From assembly GCA_937877075.1 (NCBI GenBank), contig CALEGD010000090.1:1-17773 (forward strand): 17,773 bases of DNA, written 5' to 3'. The position numbers and the translations under genes are program-made. The notes beneath the pieces are model-generated. The model saw only the letters and a program-made list of their open reading frames with translations. It made no database searches and had not been told where the DNA came from. Within the stretch, counting starts at the first letter, position 1. The number at the start of each line of letters is the position of its first letter. Shown here piece by piece: positions 1 through 6,797 of the stretch. Origin of the DNA: an uncultured Acholeplasmatales bacterium (GTDB lineage Bacteria > Bacillota_I > Bacilli_A > ML615J-28 > CAG-698).

Positions 1-13
1 AGTGAGGATCAAG

Positions 14-1342
14 ATGATTAAAAATTACGAAGTATTAAATGAGAAAGTATATATTAAAATTTTGGAAAACGGCCTAAAAGTAGTTGTTGTCCCAAAACCG
101 GGGTATAAGAAAACTTTTGCTATTTTCGGGACAAAATATGGGTCCCTAATTAACCGCTTTGTACCCTATGGTGAAAAAGAATACCTTGATGTCCCTCTCG
201 GAATCTCTCACTTTCTGGAACATAAAATGTTTGAAATGCCAGACGGAGACGACGCTTCCGATCTATTTGCCAAGTTGGGACTAGAATCGAACGCCGCAAC
301 CAATTATCTGATGACCGCCTATTTTTTTACCGGTACTTCAAGAATCCAGGAAGGTATTGAATTACTTTTAGATTTTGTTCAGACACCTTATTTTACTGAA
401 GAAAGTGTTTTGAAAGAACAAGGTATTATTGCCCAAGAATTAAAGATGTATCTGGACGATCCGGTTGATGCTCTGCATTTAGGATTAATGAATAATCTCT
501 TTAGGGCTTATCCGCTTCGCTATGATGTCGGCGGAACTTTGGAATCTATTATGAAAATTACTCCGGATTATTTGAATAAATGTTATGAAACCTTCTATCA
601 CCCTTCAAATATGACCTTGATTATCATCGGCGATACTGACTTAATAATGGGAACGAAAATAGATTCCGTTCATTCACTCTTGCAATTAATCCAAAATAAT
701 CAAAATAAAAAACAATTTAAGAAAACACTGGATTTAAGAAAGAGTATTCCAATTGAAGATGAAATCATTAATAAATCTACCGGTTATGCAAAGATGGATA
801 TTTCTATGCCGAAAGTTGCGGTGGGCGTAAAACTTCCTTTTGAAAAATATCAAAAGAATGAACCAATGATGATGGAATTAAAAATGAAAATTCTCCTGGA
901 AGCAACAATCGGCCCGACGACCGATGCTTATCAAGAGATGATTGATTTAGAACTAATTAACGGCAGCATTTATTATGATGTTTACACCGATGGGTTCTGT
1001 GGTTTTATTAAAATTCAAGCTAATACCAATAAGCCGAAACTCTTTATTAACTATATCAGAGAAAAACTACTTTCCCTAAACAAAATAAATCTAGAAGAAG
1101 AAGTCTTTAATCGTTTTAAAAAATCCGTTCTCGGTAATTTCCTCAGAGCCTTAAACAATCTTGATTTCATCGGTTATAGCTATCTTGAATATGCCTTTAA
1201 AGAATCGGATCTTTTTGATGCCATTGAACTCTTTTCTAAACTTCAGATCAATGATCTAAAACAACTTGAAAAGTATTTTCAAGCTGATTCTATCTCCGAT
1301 TATACGATTTTACCTAAGAAAACTCTCTTTTCGAAAATCTGA
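14..1342 (+). CDS. M16 family zinc metallopeptidase, YmfH-like
   Basis: Pitrilysin/insulinase-type (M16) peptidase of the YmfF/YmfH group found in Firmicutes. The inverted zinc motif HFLEH lies near residue 66-70 (H-x-x-E-H), and the expected distal Glu ligand fits the GIIAQELKM stretch about 72 residues later. The N-terminal half is the catalytic repeat. The C-terminal half, ending in LPKKTLFSKI, is the second, non-catalytic repeat. About 442 residues is normal for YmfH, which usually acts beside a paralogue (YmfF) that would lie just outside the left edge. I prefer the ATG at 14: GAGG at 4-7 gives a 6-nt gap. An in-frame GTG at 2 is possible but its own SD would lie outside the window. The native substrate is unknown for this group. 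The family call is firm; the exact orthologue is less so. Confidence 0.9.
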   Translation: MIKNYEVLNEKVYIKILENGLKVVVVPKPGYKKTFAIFGTKYGSLINRFVPYGEKEYLDVPLGISHFLEHKMFEMPDGDDASDLFAKLGLESNAATNYLMTAYFFTGTSRIQEGIELLLDFVQTPYFTEESVLKEQGIIAQELKMYLDDPVDALHLGLMNNLFRAYPLRYDVGGTLESIMKITPDYLNKCYETFYHPSNMTLIIIGDTDLIMGTKIDSVHSLLQLIQNNQNKKQFKKTLDLRKSIPIEDEIINKSTGYAKMDISMPKVAVGVKLPFEKYQKNEPMMMELKMKILLEATIGPTTDAYQEMIDLELINGSIYYDVYTDGFCGFIKIQANTNKPKLFINYIREKLLSLNKINLEEEVFNRFKKSVLGNFLRALNNLDFIGYSYLEYAFKESDLFDAIELFSKLQINDLKQLEKYFQADSISDYTILPKKTLFSKI

Positions 1343-1467
1343 TGAAATAAAATATTTAAAATTTTTTCATTTTTAGCTTTTCCAACAATTCCTTTAAAAC
1401 TTATTTTTTCAAATCGAATAAAATAAAAATATTATTTTTCTTTCCAAAATTAAAGAAATATTGATTG

Positions 1468-1505
1468 AAAAACTCCCTAATTTTCAAAATTGGGAGTTTT
1501 TATCT
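1468..1505 (+). terminator. Intrinsic terminator downstream of the M16 gene
   Basis: AAAACTCCC and GGGAGTTTT form the base of the stem, extended by AATTTT/AAAATT with one bulged T, followed by a T-rich tract. It lies about 125 bases after the peptidase stop and just upstream of the ssb promoter, so it separates the two transcription units. Confidence 0.8.
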
Positions 1506-1526
1506 TTTCTGTTATTATAGTATAAT
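1498..1526 (+). promoter_or_regulatory. Probable ssb promoter
   Basis: A perfect TATAAT at 1521-1526 sits in TATAGTATAAT. The -35 is poor (T-rich, inside the terminator tail), so the call rests on the -10 box and its place between the terminator and ssb. Confidence 0.45.
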
Positions 1527-1566
1527 GACTTTGCCGGTAATAAAAGGAAAGGAGATGTTGACGAAC

Positions 1567-1584
1567 ATGATTAGTGGATGTTGA
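1567..1584 (+). CDS. Possible 5-codon leader ORF overlapping the ssb start
   Basis: The only strong SD before ssb is AAGGAG at 1549-1554. It lies 23 nt from the ssb ATG (1578) but 12 nt from an ATG at 1567 that opens MISGC and ends in TGA at 1582-1584, overlapping the ssb start. ATG 1555 and TTG 1558 are in the same frame. The ssb frame has a TAG at 1572-1574, so ssb cannot start nearer the SD. This arrangement suggests ssb is translated by coupling to the minileader. It is inference; no peptide function is implied. Confidence 0.35.
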   Translation: MISGC

Positions 1585-1922
1585 ATAATGTAATACTTAT
1601 CGGGAGAACGGTTGAAGATTTAAAGGTTGTAACTCTGGAAAGCGGACTTAAAACTTGTAGGATGGTACTTGCCTGTCAAAGACCTTTTCGGAATCAAGAG
1701 ACCCAAGAATATGATACAGATTTTATTCCCGTCCAATTGTGGCAAGTGGTAGCGGAAATGACGAGCCAACATTGCAAGAAAGGCTCAACTGTGGCAGTAA
1801 AAGCAAGACTTGCAACCAGAACCATGGAGATTGAAAGCGTCAAGGTAAAAACGGTCGAAGTAGTCGGCGAAAGAGTCATTTTCATTAGTCTTAAAAATGG
1901 CGAAGATCAGGAAAAAGAATAA
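1578..1922 (+). CDS. ssb: Short single-stranded DNA-binding protein, SsbB-like
   Basis: OB-fold SSB that binds single-stranded DNA in replication, repair or recombination. The N-terminus MLNNVILIGRTVEDLKV matches the family start, and DFIPVQLWQVVAE and KKGSTVAVKARL match the strand-3/strand-4 core. At 114 residues it is much shorter than the usual 160-180 and ends LKNGEDQEKE, without the Gly/Pro/Gln linker and acidic DDDIPF-type tip. That is the form of B. subtilis SsbB (YwpH, about 113 residues, competence-linked) rather than of SsbA in rpsF-ssb-rpsR, and it is alone here between two terminators. So it may be a second SSB; the competence link is by analogy only. The family N-terminus fixes the ATG at 1578 despite the missing SD. 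Confidence 0.9.
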   Translation: MLNNVILIGRTVEDLKVVTLESGLKTCRMVLACQRPFRNQETQEYDTDFIPVQLWQVVAEMTSQHCKKGSTVAVKARLATRTMEIESVKVKTVEVVGERVIFISLKNGEDQEKE

Positions 1923-1955
1923 TATCCAATGCACAACAATTCTTTTTCAAAACAA

Positions 1956-1985
1956 AAAAGAGCAGGATTTAAACTGCTCTTTTAC
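1956..1985 (+). terminator. Intrinsic terminator after ssb
   Basis: AAAGAGCAG / CTGCTCTTT form a 9-bp stem around an 8-nt loop, followed by TTTAC. It begins about 35 bases after the ssb stop. Confidence 0.8.
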
Positions 1986-2245
1986 TATATATTTAGAGAT
2001 TAATTTCAATGCCCTTGACAACTAATTTTGATAAAATTACGCATCTATTAAAAATTACAACAACCTGGTGCTTTTATTTCTTTCTGTAGAATCATTGAAT
2101 ATGTTCCAATAAATCTTTATGTTTTGTATATGGACCAAAACAGATCCTCAGCAGTTGTCTCGATAAATCGGAATATATCGCTCGATTTATATTATCAAAT
2201 CCCTAAAATATATATACCACTATAATTTGGAACATATCTGTTTAT
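1986..2245. other. Intergenic, no recognised gene
   Basis: There is no start-bearing reading frame with recognisable content on either strand. A plus-strand frame stays open from about 2052 to 2224 but has no upstream start codon. An imperfect inverted repeat (ATAAATCG / CGATTTAT) lies at about 2163-2190. TTGACA near 2025 has no -10 at the right spacing. The region may hold gene remnants, but none could be identified. Confidence 0.5.
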
Positions 2246-2458
2246 TTATCTAAATATAATTAACAAAAATTTTAATTTTTTTGATTTAATAAAAGTATAT
2301 ACCTCTGTAGCAATATTGCATATAAAAATATAGATCATACCATATATATTTAATTTACTCTCATATTCTCTATTATTAAAAATTCTTAATAATATTGTTG
2401 TTAAAATATACAAAGTTGATCCGATTATTGCTAAAACAACGAAGAACTTATTAGACAA
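2246..2458 (-). CDS. Small hypothetical membrane protein
   Basis: A 70-residue ORF of unknown function. A hydrophobic segment at residues 4-24 (KFFVVLAIIGSTLYILTTILL) and a second at about 38-56 suggest two membrane helices, ending in a basic tail (KSKKLKFLLIIFR). It begins with TTG three bases after the stop of the Cys-rich gene upstream and has no visible SD, so translation would depend on coupling. It resembles no family I know. Against it: rare start codon, no SD, and an A+T-rich stretch in which open frames arise by chance. For it: same strand, tight spacing and the two-helix pattern. Confidence 0.35.
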   Translation of the reverse strand: MSNKFFVVLAIIGSTLYILTTILLRIFNNREYESKLNIYGMIYIFICNIATEVYTFIKSKKLKFLLIIFR

Positions 2459-2461
2459 TTT

Positions 2462-3205
2462 CTAGATGTTTTTATGTGTTCCTAGTTGTGGTGACTTATA
2501 TCCTAAAACATTTTTCCCAATTTTAACATCTTCTGCTGAAATACATTTCGCTTCTAACTCATTATATCCCGCAGTTGATTCTAAACAAGGATATTCATTA
2601 CAATCGATACATGCAGTAAGCCCTTTTTGGAATGCACATTTTAGTGGGTTACATATATCTTTGCCATTACAATGACACCCTTCAGTATTACAACCCGAAC
2701 AACGCATTGAACAATCATAAACGCCATACACATTTTCTGAATATTTAACTAATTTTTTTCTAAAATCTTTACTAATTGCATCCCCAGTGTAATGTATACA
2801 TAAAGCACATCTATGGCCACATAAAGAATAAAAAGCATTTTTATTAGGAAATGGTTTACGGTTAGACTTTTTCTTAATTTGAATCAACCTTTTTACTTCT
2901 TCTAGAACTTTAAGATCAACAACATCTATAAACATCAATTTACCGTCATGATAGGTTTTAGAATTATCGTAGTAATCCTGGATATACTTTGATAACTCAC
3001 TTTTGATTTCTAAAAACTTTTCTCGTTCTACTTGACCAAAGATTATAAGAAATGTAAGTTTTTCTTCATATAAGTATATAGTTAAAATTGTCTTTTTACC
3101 TTGCCTAAATTTTAGTTCATTTTTTTCGTCTCCAACTTCATCAAGCATATATTTTCCACGCATAAATATCACAGTTTCTATTCTTACTTTTTGACTTTCC
3201 GTCAT
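2462..3205 (-). CDS. Cys-rich protein with DUF3788-like and DUF3795-like domains
   Basis: A 247-residue soluble protein. Residues about 25-115 resemble DUF3788 (pattern gkktILTIYLYEEKLTF...GKLMFIDV...L..IK). Residues about 126-210 match the DUF3795 pattern: CGHRCALC at 129-136, then paired Cys through CSGC and CHC, ending KGLTACIDCNEYPC at 194-207. There are 14 Cys in total, a layout typical of metal binding, possibly Zn or Fe-S. Neither family has a well-defined function, so none is assigned. The start is supported by GGAG (3214-3217) 8 nt upstream of the ATG. It heads a two-gene minus-strand unit with the small ORF downstream. Such genes are often scattered and horizontally shared in Firmicutes, and neighbouring decay here fits an accessory region. 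Confidence 0.75.
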   Translation of the reverse strand: MTESQKVRIETVIFMRGKYMLDEVGDEKNELKFRQGKKTILTIYLYEEKLTFLIIFGQVEREKFLEIKSELSKYIQDYYDNSKTYHDGKLMFIDVVDLKVLEEVKRLIQIKKKSNRKPFPNKNAFYSLCGHRCALCIHYTGDAISKDFRKKLVKYSENVYGVYDCSMRCSGCNTEGCHCNGKDICNPLKCAFQKGLTACIDCNEYPCLESTAGYNELEAKCISAEDVKIGKNVLGYKSPQLGTHKNI

Positions 3206-3272
3206 AATAATTTCTCCAATTTTCTTAGTTCTTAACGAAGAGTGGAGAATACAAATTGGAATTTAACGAGCA

Positions 3273-3501
3273 TTAATAATCAAGGCCATTGATTTCATCT
3301 TCCCTTGGTTGCCTATAATGTTGTAGCATTTCTTTTTCGCATGAACAAAATGTAATATAGTTAAATAGTTATGACCTTCTTTTTGAATAGGATCATCTTC
3401 CCAAAAGTATACAGGAAAAATATCATATTCTCCTATATTCTCTAATGTATAAAAACCACAACAGGACATTTATATTTATTATTTTCTGATATGTTAATCA
3501 T
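3273..3501 (-). pseudogene. Frameshifted CPCC-family cysteine-rich protein
   Basis: Read in three successive frames this gives a CPCC-domain protein. Frame 1 starts at ATG 3501, with GGAG at 3513-3510 eight bases upstream, and reads MINISENNKYKCP. Frame 2 (from about 3464) reads CCGFYTLENIGEYDIFPVYFWEDDPIQ, the family core. Frame 3, ending at TAA 3275-3273, reads CEKEMLQHYRQPREDEINGLDY, like the usual C-terminus. The first junction is TGTCCTGTTGTGG, one T short of encoding CPCCG. The second, near 3355, lacks about ten residues of the usual linker as well. The family's second Cys pair (ICPVCFWED) is here IFPVYFWED, so metal-binding residues are lost too. CPCC proteins are small putative metal-binding proteins of unknown role. 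The reading is mine, by pattern; residue-level decay argues against a mere sequencing error. Confidence 0.75.
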
Positions 3502-3745
3502 ACATTTTTCTCCATTCATTAAGATTTTATTAGCCCTTCAAATTACCATTAAATTGTTTAAATAAAACAGGTTTAGAAAATCTGACTAAGTAAACTTAAA
3601 AAAATGGTACGGAAAATGAGTGCGAAAATTAAAGGCTTCACTTTTACCAAAAAAGTTAGTTTATTCTCACTCGTAGACACACTGCCTACTATCGTAAAAC
3701 CAAGACACACATTTGTTTAAAAGCATAAAAATAATATACAGATAA
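3502..3745. other. Intergenic with open frames on both strands, function unknown
   Basis: There is a 38-codon plus-strand ORF at 3604-3720 (starts MVRKMSAKIKG, ends PRHTFV) and an overlapping 45-codon minus-strand frame at 3573-3710 starting with GTG. Neither has a good SD or a match I recognise. They may be the residue of a degraded element or chance. GAGTG/CACTC repeats flank the middle of the plus ORF. Confidence 0.3.
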
Positions 3746-3746
3746 A

Positions 3747-3776
3747 AAAGAAACCCTTTAATAAGAGTTTCTTTGT
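3747..3776 (-). terminator. Terminator of the tRNA-Gly unit
   Basis: AAAGAAAC and GTTTCTTT pair, extended past one mismatch by CTT/AAG. Read on the minus strand the hairpin is followed by a run of T (TTTTTTATC). It starts about 12 bases downstream of the tRNA 3' end. Confidence 0.7.
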
Positions 3777-3787
3777 TAAATTTCATT

Positions 3788-3862
3788 TGGAGCAGGTAAC
3801 GGGAATCGAACCCGCATCTTAGCCATGGCAAGGCCACATAATAGCCTTTATACTATACCTGC
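3788..3862 (-). tRNA. tRNA-Gly (anticodon GCC)
   Basis: On the minus strand the acceptor arm GCAGGTA pairs with TACCTGC, followed by T and an encoded CCA. The anticodon stem TGGCC/GGCTA holds the 7-base loop TTGCCAT, with GCC at positions 34-36, which reads GGC and GGU glycine codons. The T arm has GCGGG TTCGATT CCCGT. Length 75. All arms close, so the call is firm. It is a single-gene unit with its own promoter and terminator. Confidence 0.96.
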
Positions 3863-3873
3863 AGACATTTAAT

Positions 3874-3902
3874 ATTATAACAAATTCGCCATTTAAATGC
3901 AA
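3874..3902 (-). promoter_or_regulatory. tRNA-Gly promoter
   Basis: On the minus strand TTGCAT (3902-3897), a 17-nt spacer and TATAAT (3879-3874), with the -10 ending 11 bases before the mature tRNA 5' end. Near-consensus sigma-A type. Confidence 0.85.
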
Positions 3903-4015
3903 GTATATTTTTAACTTTTTTTCTGTGGGTTCCTTCCAAGTCTATATAAATCAATTGGAAAAGGAAAAAGATGATAAAATATCATTTTTCATAACTAAAC
4001 TGAGTTATTAATATT

Positions 4016-4044
4016 TTTACTTTATGCATATTATATGGTAGAAT
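4016..4044 (+). promoter_or_regulatory. Probable promoter for the secreted protein gene
   Basis: TTTACT (4016-4021), a 17-nt spacer and TAGAAT (4039-4044), 26 bases before the start codon. Moderate match to sigma-A. Confidence 0.5.
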
Positions 4045-4070
4045 TAAAGCAATAAAAGCTGAGGTGAAAT

Positions 4071-5366
4071 ATGAAAAAATTTTTAATATTTGTATTAATT
4101 ATTTTTTTGGGGAGTATTGTGATTGTAAAAGCTACTCCGCCCCTTCGTGATCCCGAACATTTAGATAATTATGAGTTAATAATTGAATCGAACAATGATG
4201 TCAGCATTATTGAAGAAATGATCACAATTGATTTGCGCGAATCTGAAGAAACACCTTTTCCTAAAGCTAGCGTTCATGCTGAATATAAGTTGAATAAATC
4301 TAGTGATACAAAAACCGTGAAGATTGCTCTTCCTATTGTTGGAACGCCGGATGAAGTGATGAAATTTAGACTCGATGAAATAATTTTAAATGATAAAGCG
4401 ATTGTCCCAAAATTTTATATTGGTGATCTCTGGCTGTATAATTGGGAAGATTTTAAAGAACAAATGGAAAGCGCAACCCCGTTAGATTATAATTTTCCCG
4501 CAGATATAACCGGTACTCTTTATACGATAAATTACGAGCCCATAAAAAGTCAATTCAATGTATCCATAAAAAATACCAATAATTCGAAAATTATTTCAGA
4601 AAATAATTTTTATCATAGCGATGGTGAAATTTTCTTAACACTTTGGGGGGGAGATCCAGATAAAGAATACAGTTTTTTTGTCATCGGCGAAAAGGTAAAT
4701 CCAGAAGCTTCAGTATCAGGGGTCGCTTTTGAAAAAGAAGAAATAACTCTTAAACAGTATTTTAATGATTATCTAAAAGACGATAATAATGAAAATCTAT
4801 TTAATCAGATAATGAAACACAATATAAAGAGCTTTCTTGACTCAGACTCTCCTTTGCTAAATTATTGGAGTTTGGTAAGGATGGAACGAAGAACCTTCCT
4901 CTACATTTTTGAAGCGGAAATCCTCGGTAATGAAGTAGAAAATAATTTAGAACTAAATTATCAAATGTTCGGAGCTAATGATACTAATTATGAACCCGAT
5001 TTATATAAATTCAGATACTTTTTTTATACTAGTGAATCGTGGTCTAGTTATGAAAATTTAAAAATTAATATTTATCCCCCGAAATTTGCTCCACATCTTA
5101 TTTACGATGATTATAATCTTATTGAAGCGGGGGATCATTATGAAAGTTTTTCTCCAACTGTTCTGCGGGACGTATTGCAATTTTCCTTCTCTAGTGATCC
5201 GAATCCCCAACTCCGAAGAAGCGGCTTTATTGATTTTCTTTTCATCATCATGATTTTAGTTTTCGTAGCGCCGATAGTTGTTATTATTTTGGTAGCTGTT
5301 ATTCTTTTTATAACCGAAAAGAAGAAGGAAAGGATGTATAAAGAGAAGAGGTTTACTAGATATTAA
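4071..5366 (+). CDS. Exported protein with C-terminal membrane anchor, unknown function
   Basis: A 431-residue protein I do not recognise. Residues 1-21 form a signal peptide (MKK, hydrophobic core, V-K-A before TPPLRDP, fitting signal peptidase I). Residues about 22-380 are hydrophilic and would face outside. They are rich in beta-type stretches, beginning with LDNYELIIESNNDVSIIEEM and an AEYKL...VKIALPIVG segment of the type seen in surface proteins. A single helix at about 386-413 (DFLFIIMILVFVAPIVVIILV...) is followed by a strongly basic tail (EKKKERMYKEKR), giving an N-out/C-in type I membrane protein. No Cys cluster, LPXTG or catalytic motif is visible. SD GAGGTG precedes the ATG at 4071. 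It is monocistronic, between a promoter and a terminator. A sensor or envelope stress function is conceivable but unsupported. Confidence 0.8.
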   Translation: MKKFLIFVLIIFLGSIVIVKATPPLRDPEHLDNYELIIESNNDVSIIEEMITIDLRESEETPFPKASVHAEYKLNKSSDTKTVKIALPIVGTPDEVMKFRLDEIILNDKAIVPKFYIGDLWLYNWEDFKEQMESATPLDYNFPADITGTLYTINYEPIKSQFNVSIKNTNNSKIISENNFYHSDGEIFLTLWGGDPDKEYSFFVIGEKVNPEASVSGVAFEKEEITLKQYFNDYLKDDNNENLFNQIMKHNIKSFLDSDSPLLNYWSLVRMERRTFLYIFEAEILGNEVENNLELNYQMFGANDTNYEPDLYKFRYFFYTSESWSSYENLKINIYPPKFAPHLIYDDYNLIEAGDHYESFSPTVLRDVLQFSFSSDPNPQLRRSGFIDFLFIIMILVFVAPIVVIILVAVILFITEKKKERMYKEKRFTRY

Positions 5367-5371
5367 AACAG

Positions 5372-5399
5372 AAAGCTAAGGTTTTTAATCTTAGCTTTT
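5372..5399. terminator. Bidirectional terminator between convergent genes
   Basis: AAAGCTAAG / CTTAGCTTT form a 9-bp stem with T tracts on the plus side (TTTTGATCTTT) and weaker T richness on the minus side. It is placed to serve the secreted-protein gene (stop 5366) and the mgtE pair (stop 5411). Confidence 0.75.
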
Positions 5400-5410
5400 G
5401 ATCTTTAGAA

Positions 5411-6787
5411 TTAAGTTATCTTTTGAAAAATTAGAATTGAAGTTAAACTGAAATAGAGAAGGACCGCCAAGATATCAAGGATGGTTGTAATGAAGGGACC
5501 GGAAATGACGGCAGGGTCCAAATTCATTTTATAAAGAAGAACCGGGGTTATAGAACCAAAAAGATTTGATATTATCAGCCCGAAACCGACCGAGAGAGCA
5601 ACAACCAGTCCGATGTCTAAGAAAAGTTCTTTTTCTCCATTTAGATAGAGATATCCTGAACTAAAAACGAAAACCAGAATACCGATAATAAAACTGCTGA
5701 GTAATCCGATGGTTAGTTCTTTTAGAATATGCTTATAAATTTGAGGCTTTTTATCAAGCTGAGAGAGGGAAATTTTTCTAATTGTAATTCCGAGTGATTG
5801 GATGCCGGTATTTCCTGCTATACCTAAAATTACGGGTTGAAAGATGGTAATAACAGCTAGGGCAGGAATGGTAAAGAGATAATCATAGGCGGAAATGATA
5901 ATCGCAACAAAGATATCAAGAACAAGAAGCAAAGAAAGAATCGGGAGTCGTTTTCTAATTGATTGGTGAAGGGATTCATCGATTTTTTCGGTATCAGAAA
6001 GCCCCGCCAGTTTCGCATAATCTTCTTCGGCTTCTTCGGTAATGGTACTTAAAGCATCATCCATGGTGATGATTCCTCTCAAGATGCCATTTTCAAGAAC
6101 CGGCATATCGTAGATATCATAATCACTGATTTTCTTGGTGACCACTTCAATCTCATCATTGACCTCAACCGCAGAGAAATTAATATTCATAATTTCATCT
6201 ACAAGTTTTGGAGACCTAGCGACGATGACTTTTTTCAAATCTAGGGTTCCAAGTAAACGACCTTCATTATTAATAACAAATGAGGTATTAATGGTCTCGG
6301 CTTCTGGCGCTTCTTTGATAATTAAACGCATTAGATCCTTGACGTCTTTTCCGCTTTTAATACTAATGAAATTTGTGTTCATAATTGAACCGGCTTTTCC
6401 TTCTTCGTATTTATATAAGATTTCCAGGTCGCTTTTTGTTTCTTCATCCAGAAGTTCAATAATGTTTTTTGCTTCTTCGTTTTCGATGTTTGAAAGAATA
6501 AAATGAGCATCATCAGGTTCCATTTCATTGATGATGGCAGCAATCTTTGAAGAATCACTTTCTTGAAGGATAACACGTGAATCATTTTCATCTAAATAGG
6601 AGAATATTTCCGCTAAATAATCTTCATCGAGAAGGGATAAAACTTTGTCTCTTTCAGCTGTTTCCAGTTTTGGAAGCGCTAAAGCAAGATCATATGGATG
6701 AAAGTCATTTAGTGCAGAAGCTAGTTCTTCAACATTTACTGTTCTAATAATTTCAATAATTTCTTCGTGAAGTTTCTTTTCATTCAT
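5411..6787 (-). CDS. mgtE: Magnesium transporter MgtE, second copy of a tandem pair
   Basis: MgtE-type Mg2+ channel of the inner membrane, gated by cytosolic Mg2+. The 458 residues are the usual length. About 1-130 is the helical N domain, with acidic repeats such as LPKLETAERDKVLSLLD. About 137-255 is the tandem CBS pair (GSIMNTNFISI..., VDEIMNINFSAVEV...GIITMDDAL). About 280-455 is the five-helix pore domain. Pore signatures are GNTGIQSLGITIR and DPAVISGPFITTILDILAVLLYF. The latter keeps both Asp residues that correspond to the pore-lining pair of Thermus MgtE. A strong SD (AGGAGGTG) lies in the 10-base gap after the upstream mgtE, so the two are co-transcribed. No magnesium riboswitch can be fitted in the short leader. 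The family call is very secure. Confidence 0.95.
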   Translation of the reverse strand: MNEKKLHEEIIEIIRTVNVEELASALNDFHPYDLALALPKLETAERDKVLSLLDEDYLAEIFSYLDENDSRVILQESDSSKIAAIINEMEPDDAHFILSNIENEEAKNIIELLDEETKSDLEILYKYEEGKAGSIMNTNFISIKSGKDVKDLMRLIIKEAPEAETINTSFVINNEGRLLGTLDLKKVIVARSPKLVDEIMNINFSAVEVNDEIEVVTKKISDYDIYDMPVLENGILRGIITMDDALSTITEEAEEDYAKLAGLSDTEKIDESLHQSIRKRLPILSLLLVLDIFVAIIISAYDYLFTIPALAVITIFQPVILGIAGNTGIQSLGITIRKISLSQLDKKPQIYKHILKELTIGLLSSFIIGILVFVFSSGYLYLNGEKELFLDIGLVVALSVGFGLIISNLFGSITPVLLYKMNLDPAVISGPFITTILDILAVLLYFSLTSILIFQKIT

Positions 6788-6797
6788 TTTGCACCTC

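Noticed and set aside
3263..3469. A 68-residue minus-strand protein (MSCCGFYTLEN...)
   Set aside because: It is the middle frame of the CPCC pseudogene. Its ATG arises from the frameshift, and its last 25 or so residues are out-of-frame translation.
1986..3862. Integrative element with attL/attR at tRNA-Gly
   Set aside because: No integrase and no second copy of the tRNA 3' end were found between 1986 and 3787.
3965..3995. Hairpin ATGATA/TATCAT before the secreted protein gene
   Set aside because: A short A+T-only stem with a 3-base loop; expected by chance in this composition and with no transcript to end on the plus strand.
6135..6506. A 123-residue plus-strand frame inside mgtE
   Set aside because: Antisense shadow of a well-supported mgtE; Ser-rich translation and no SD.
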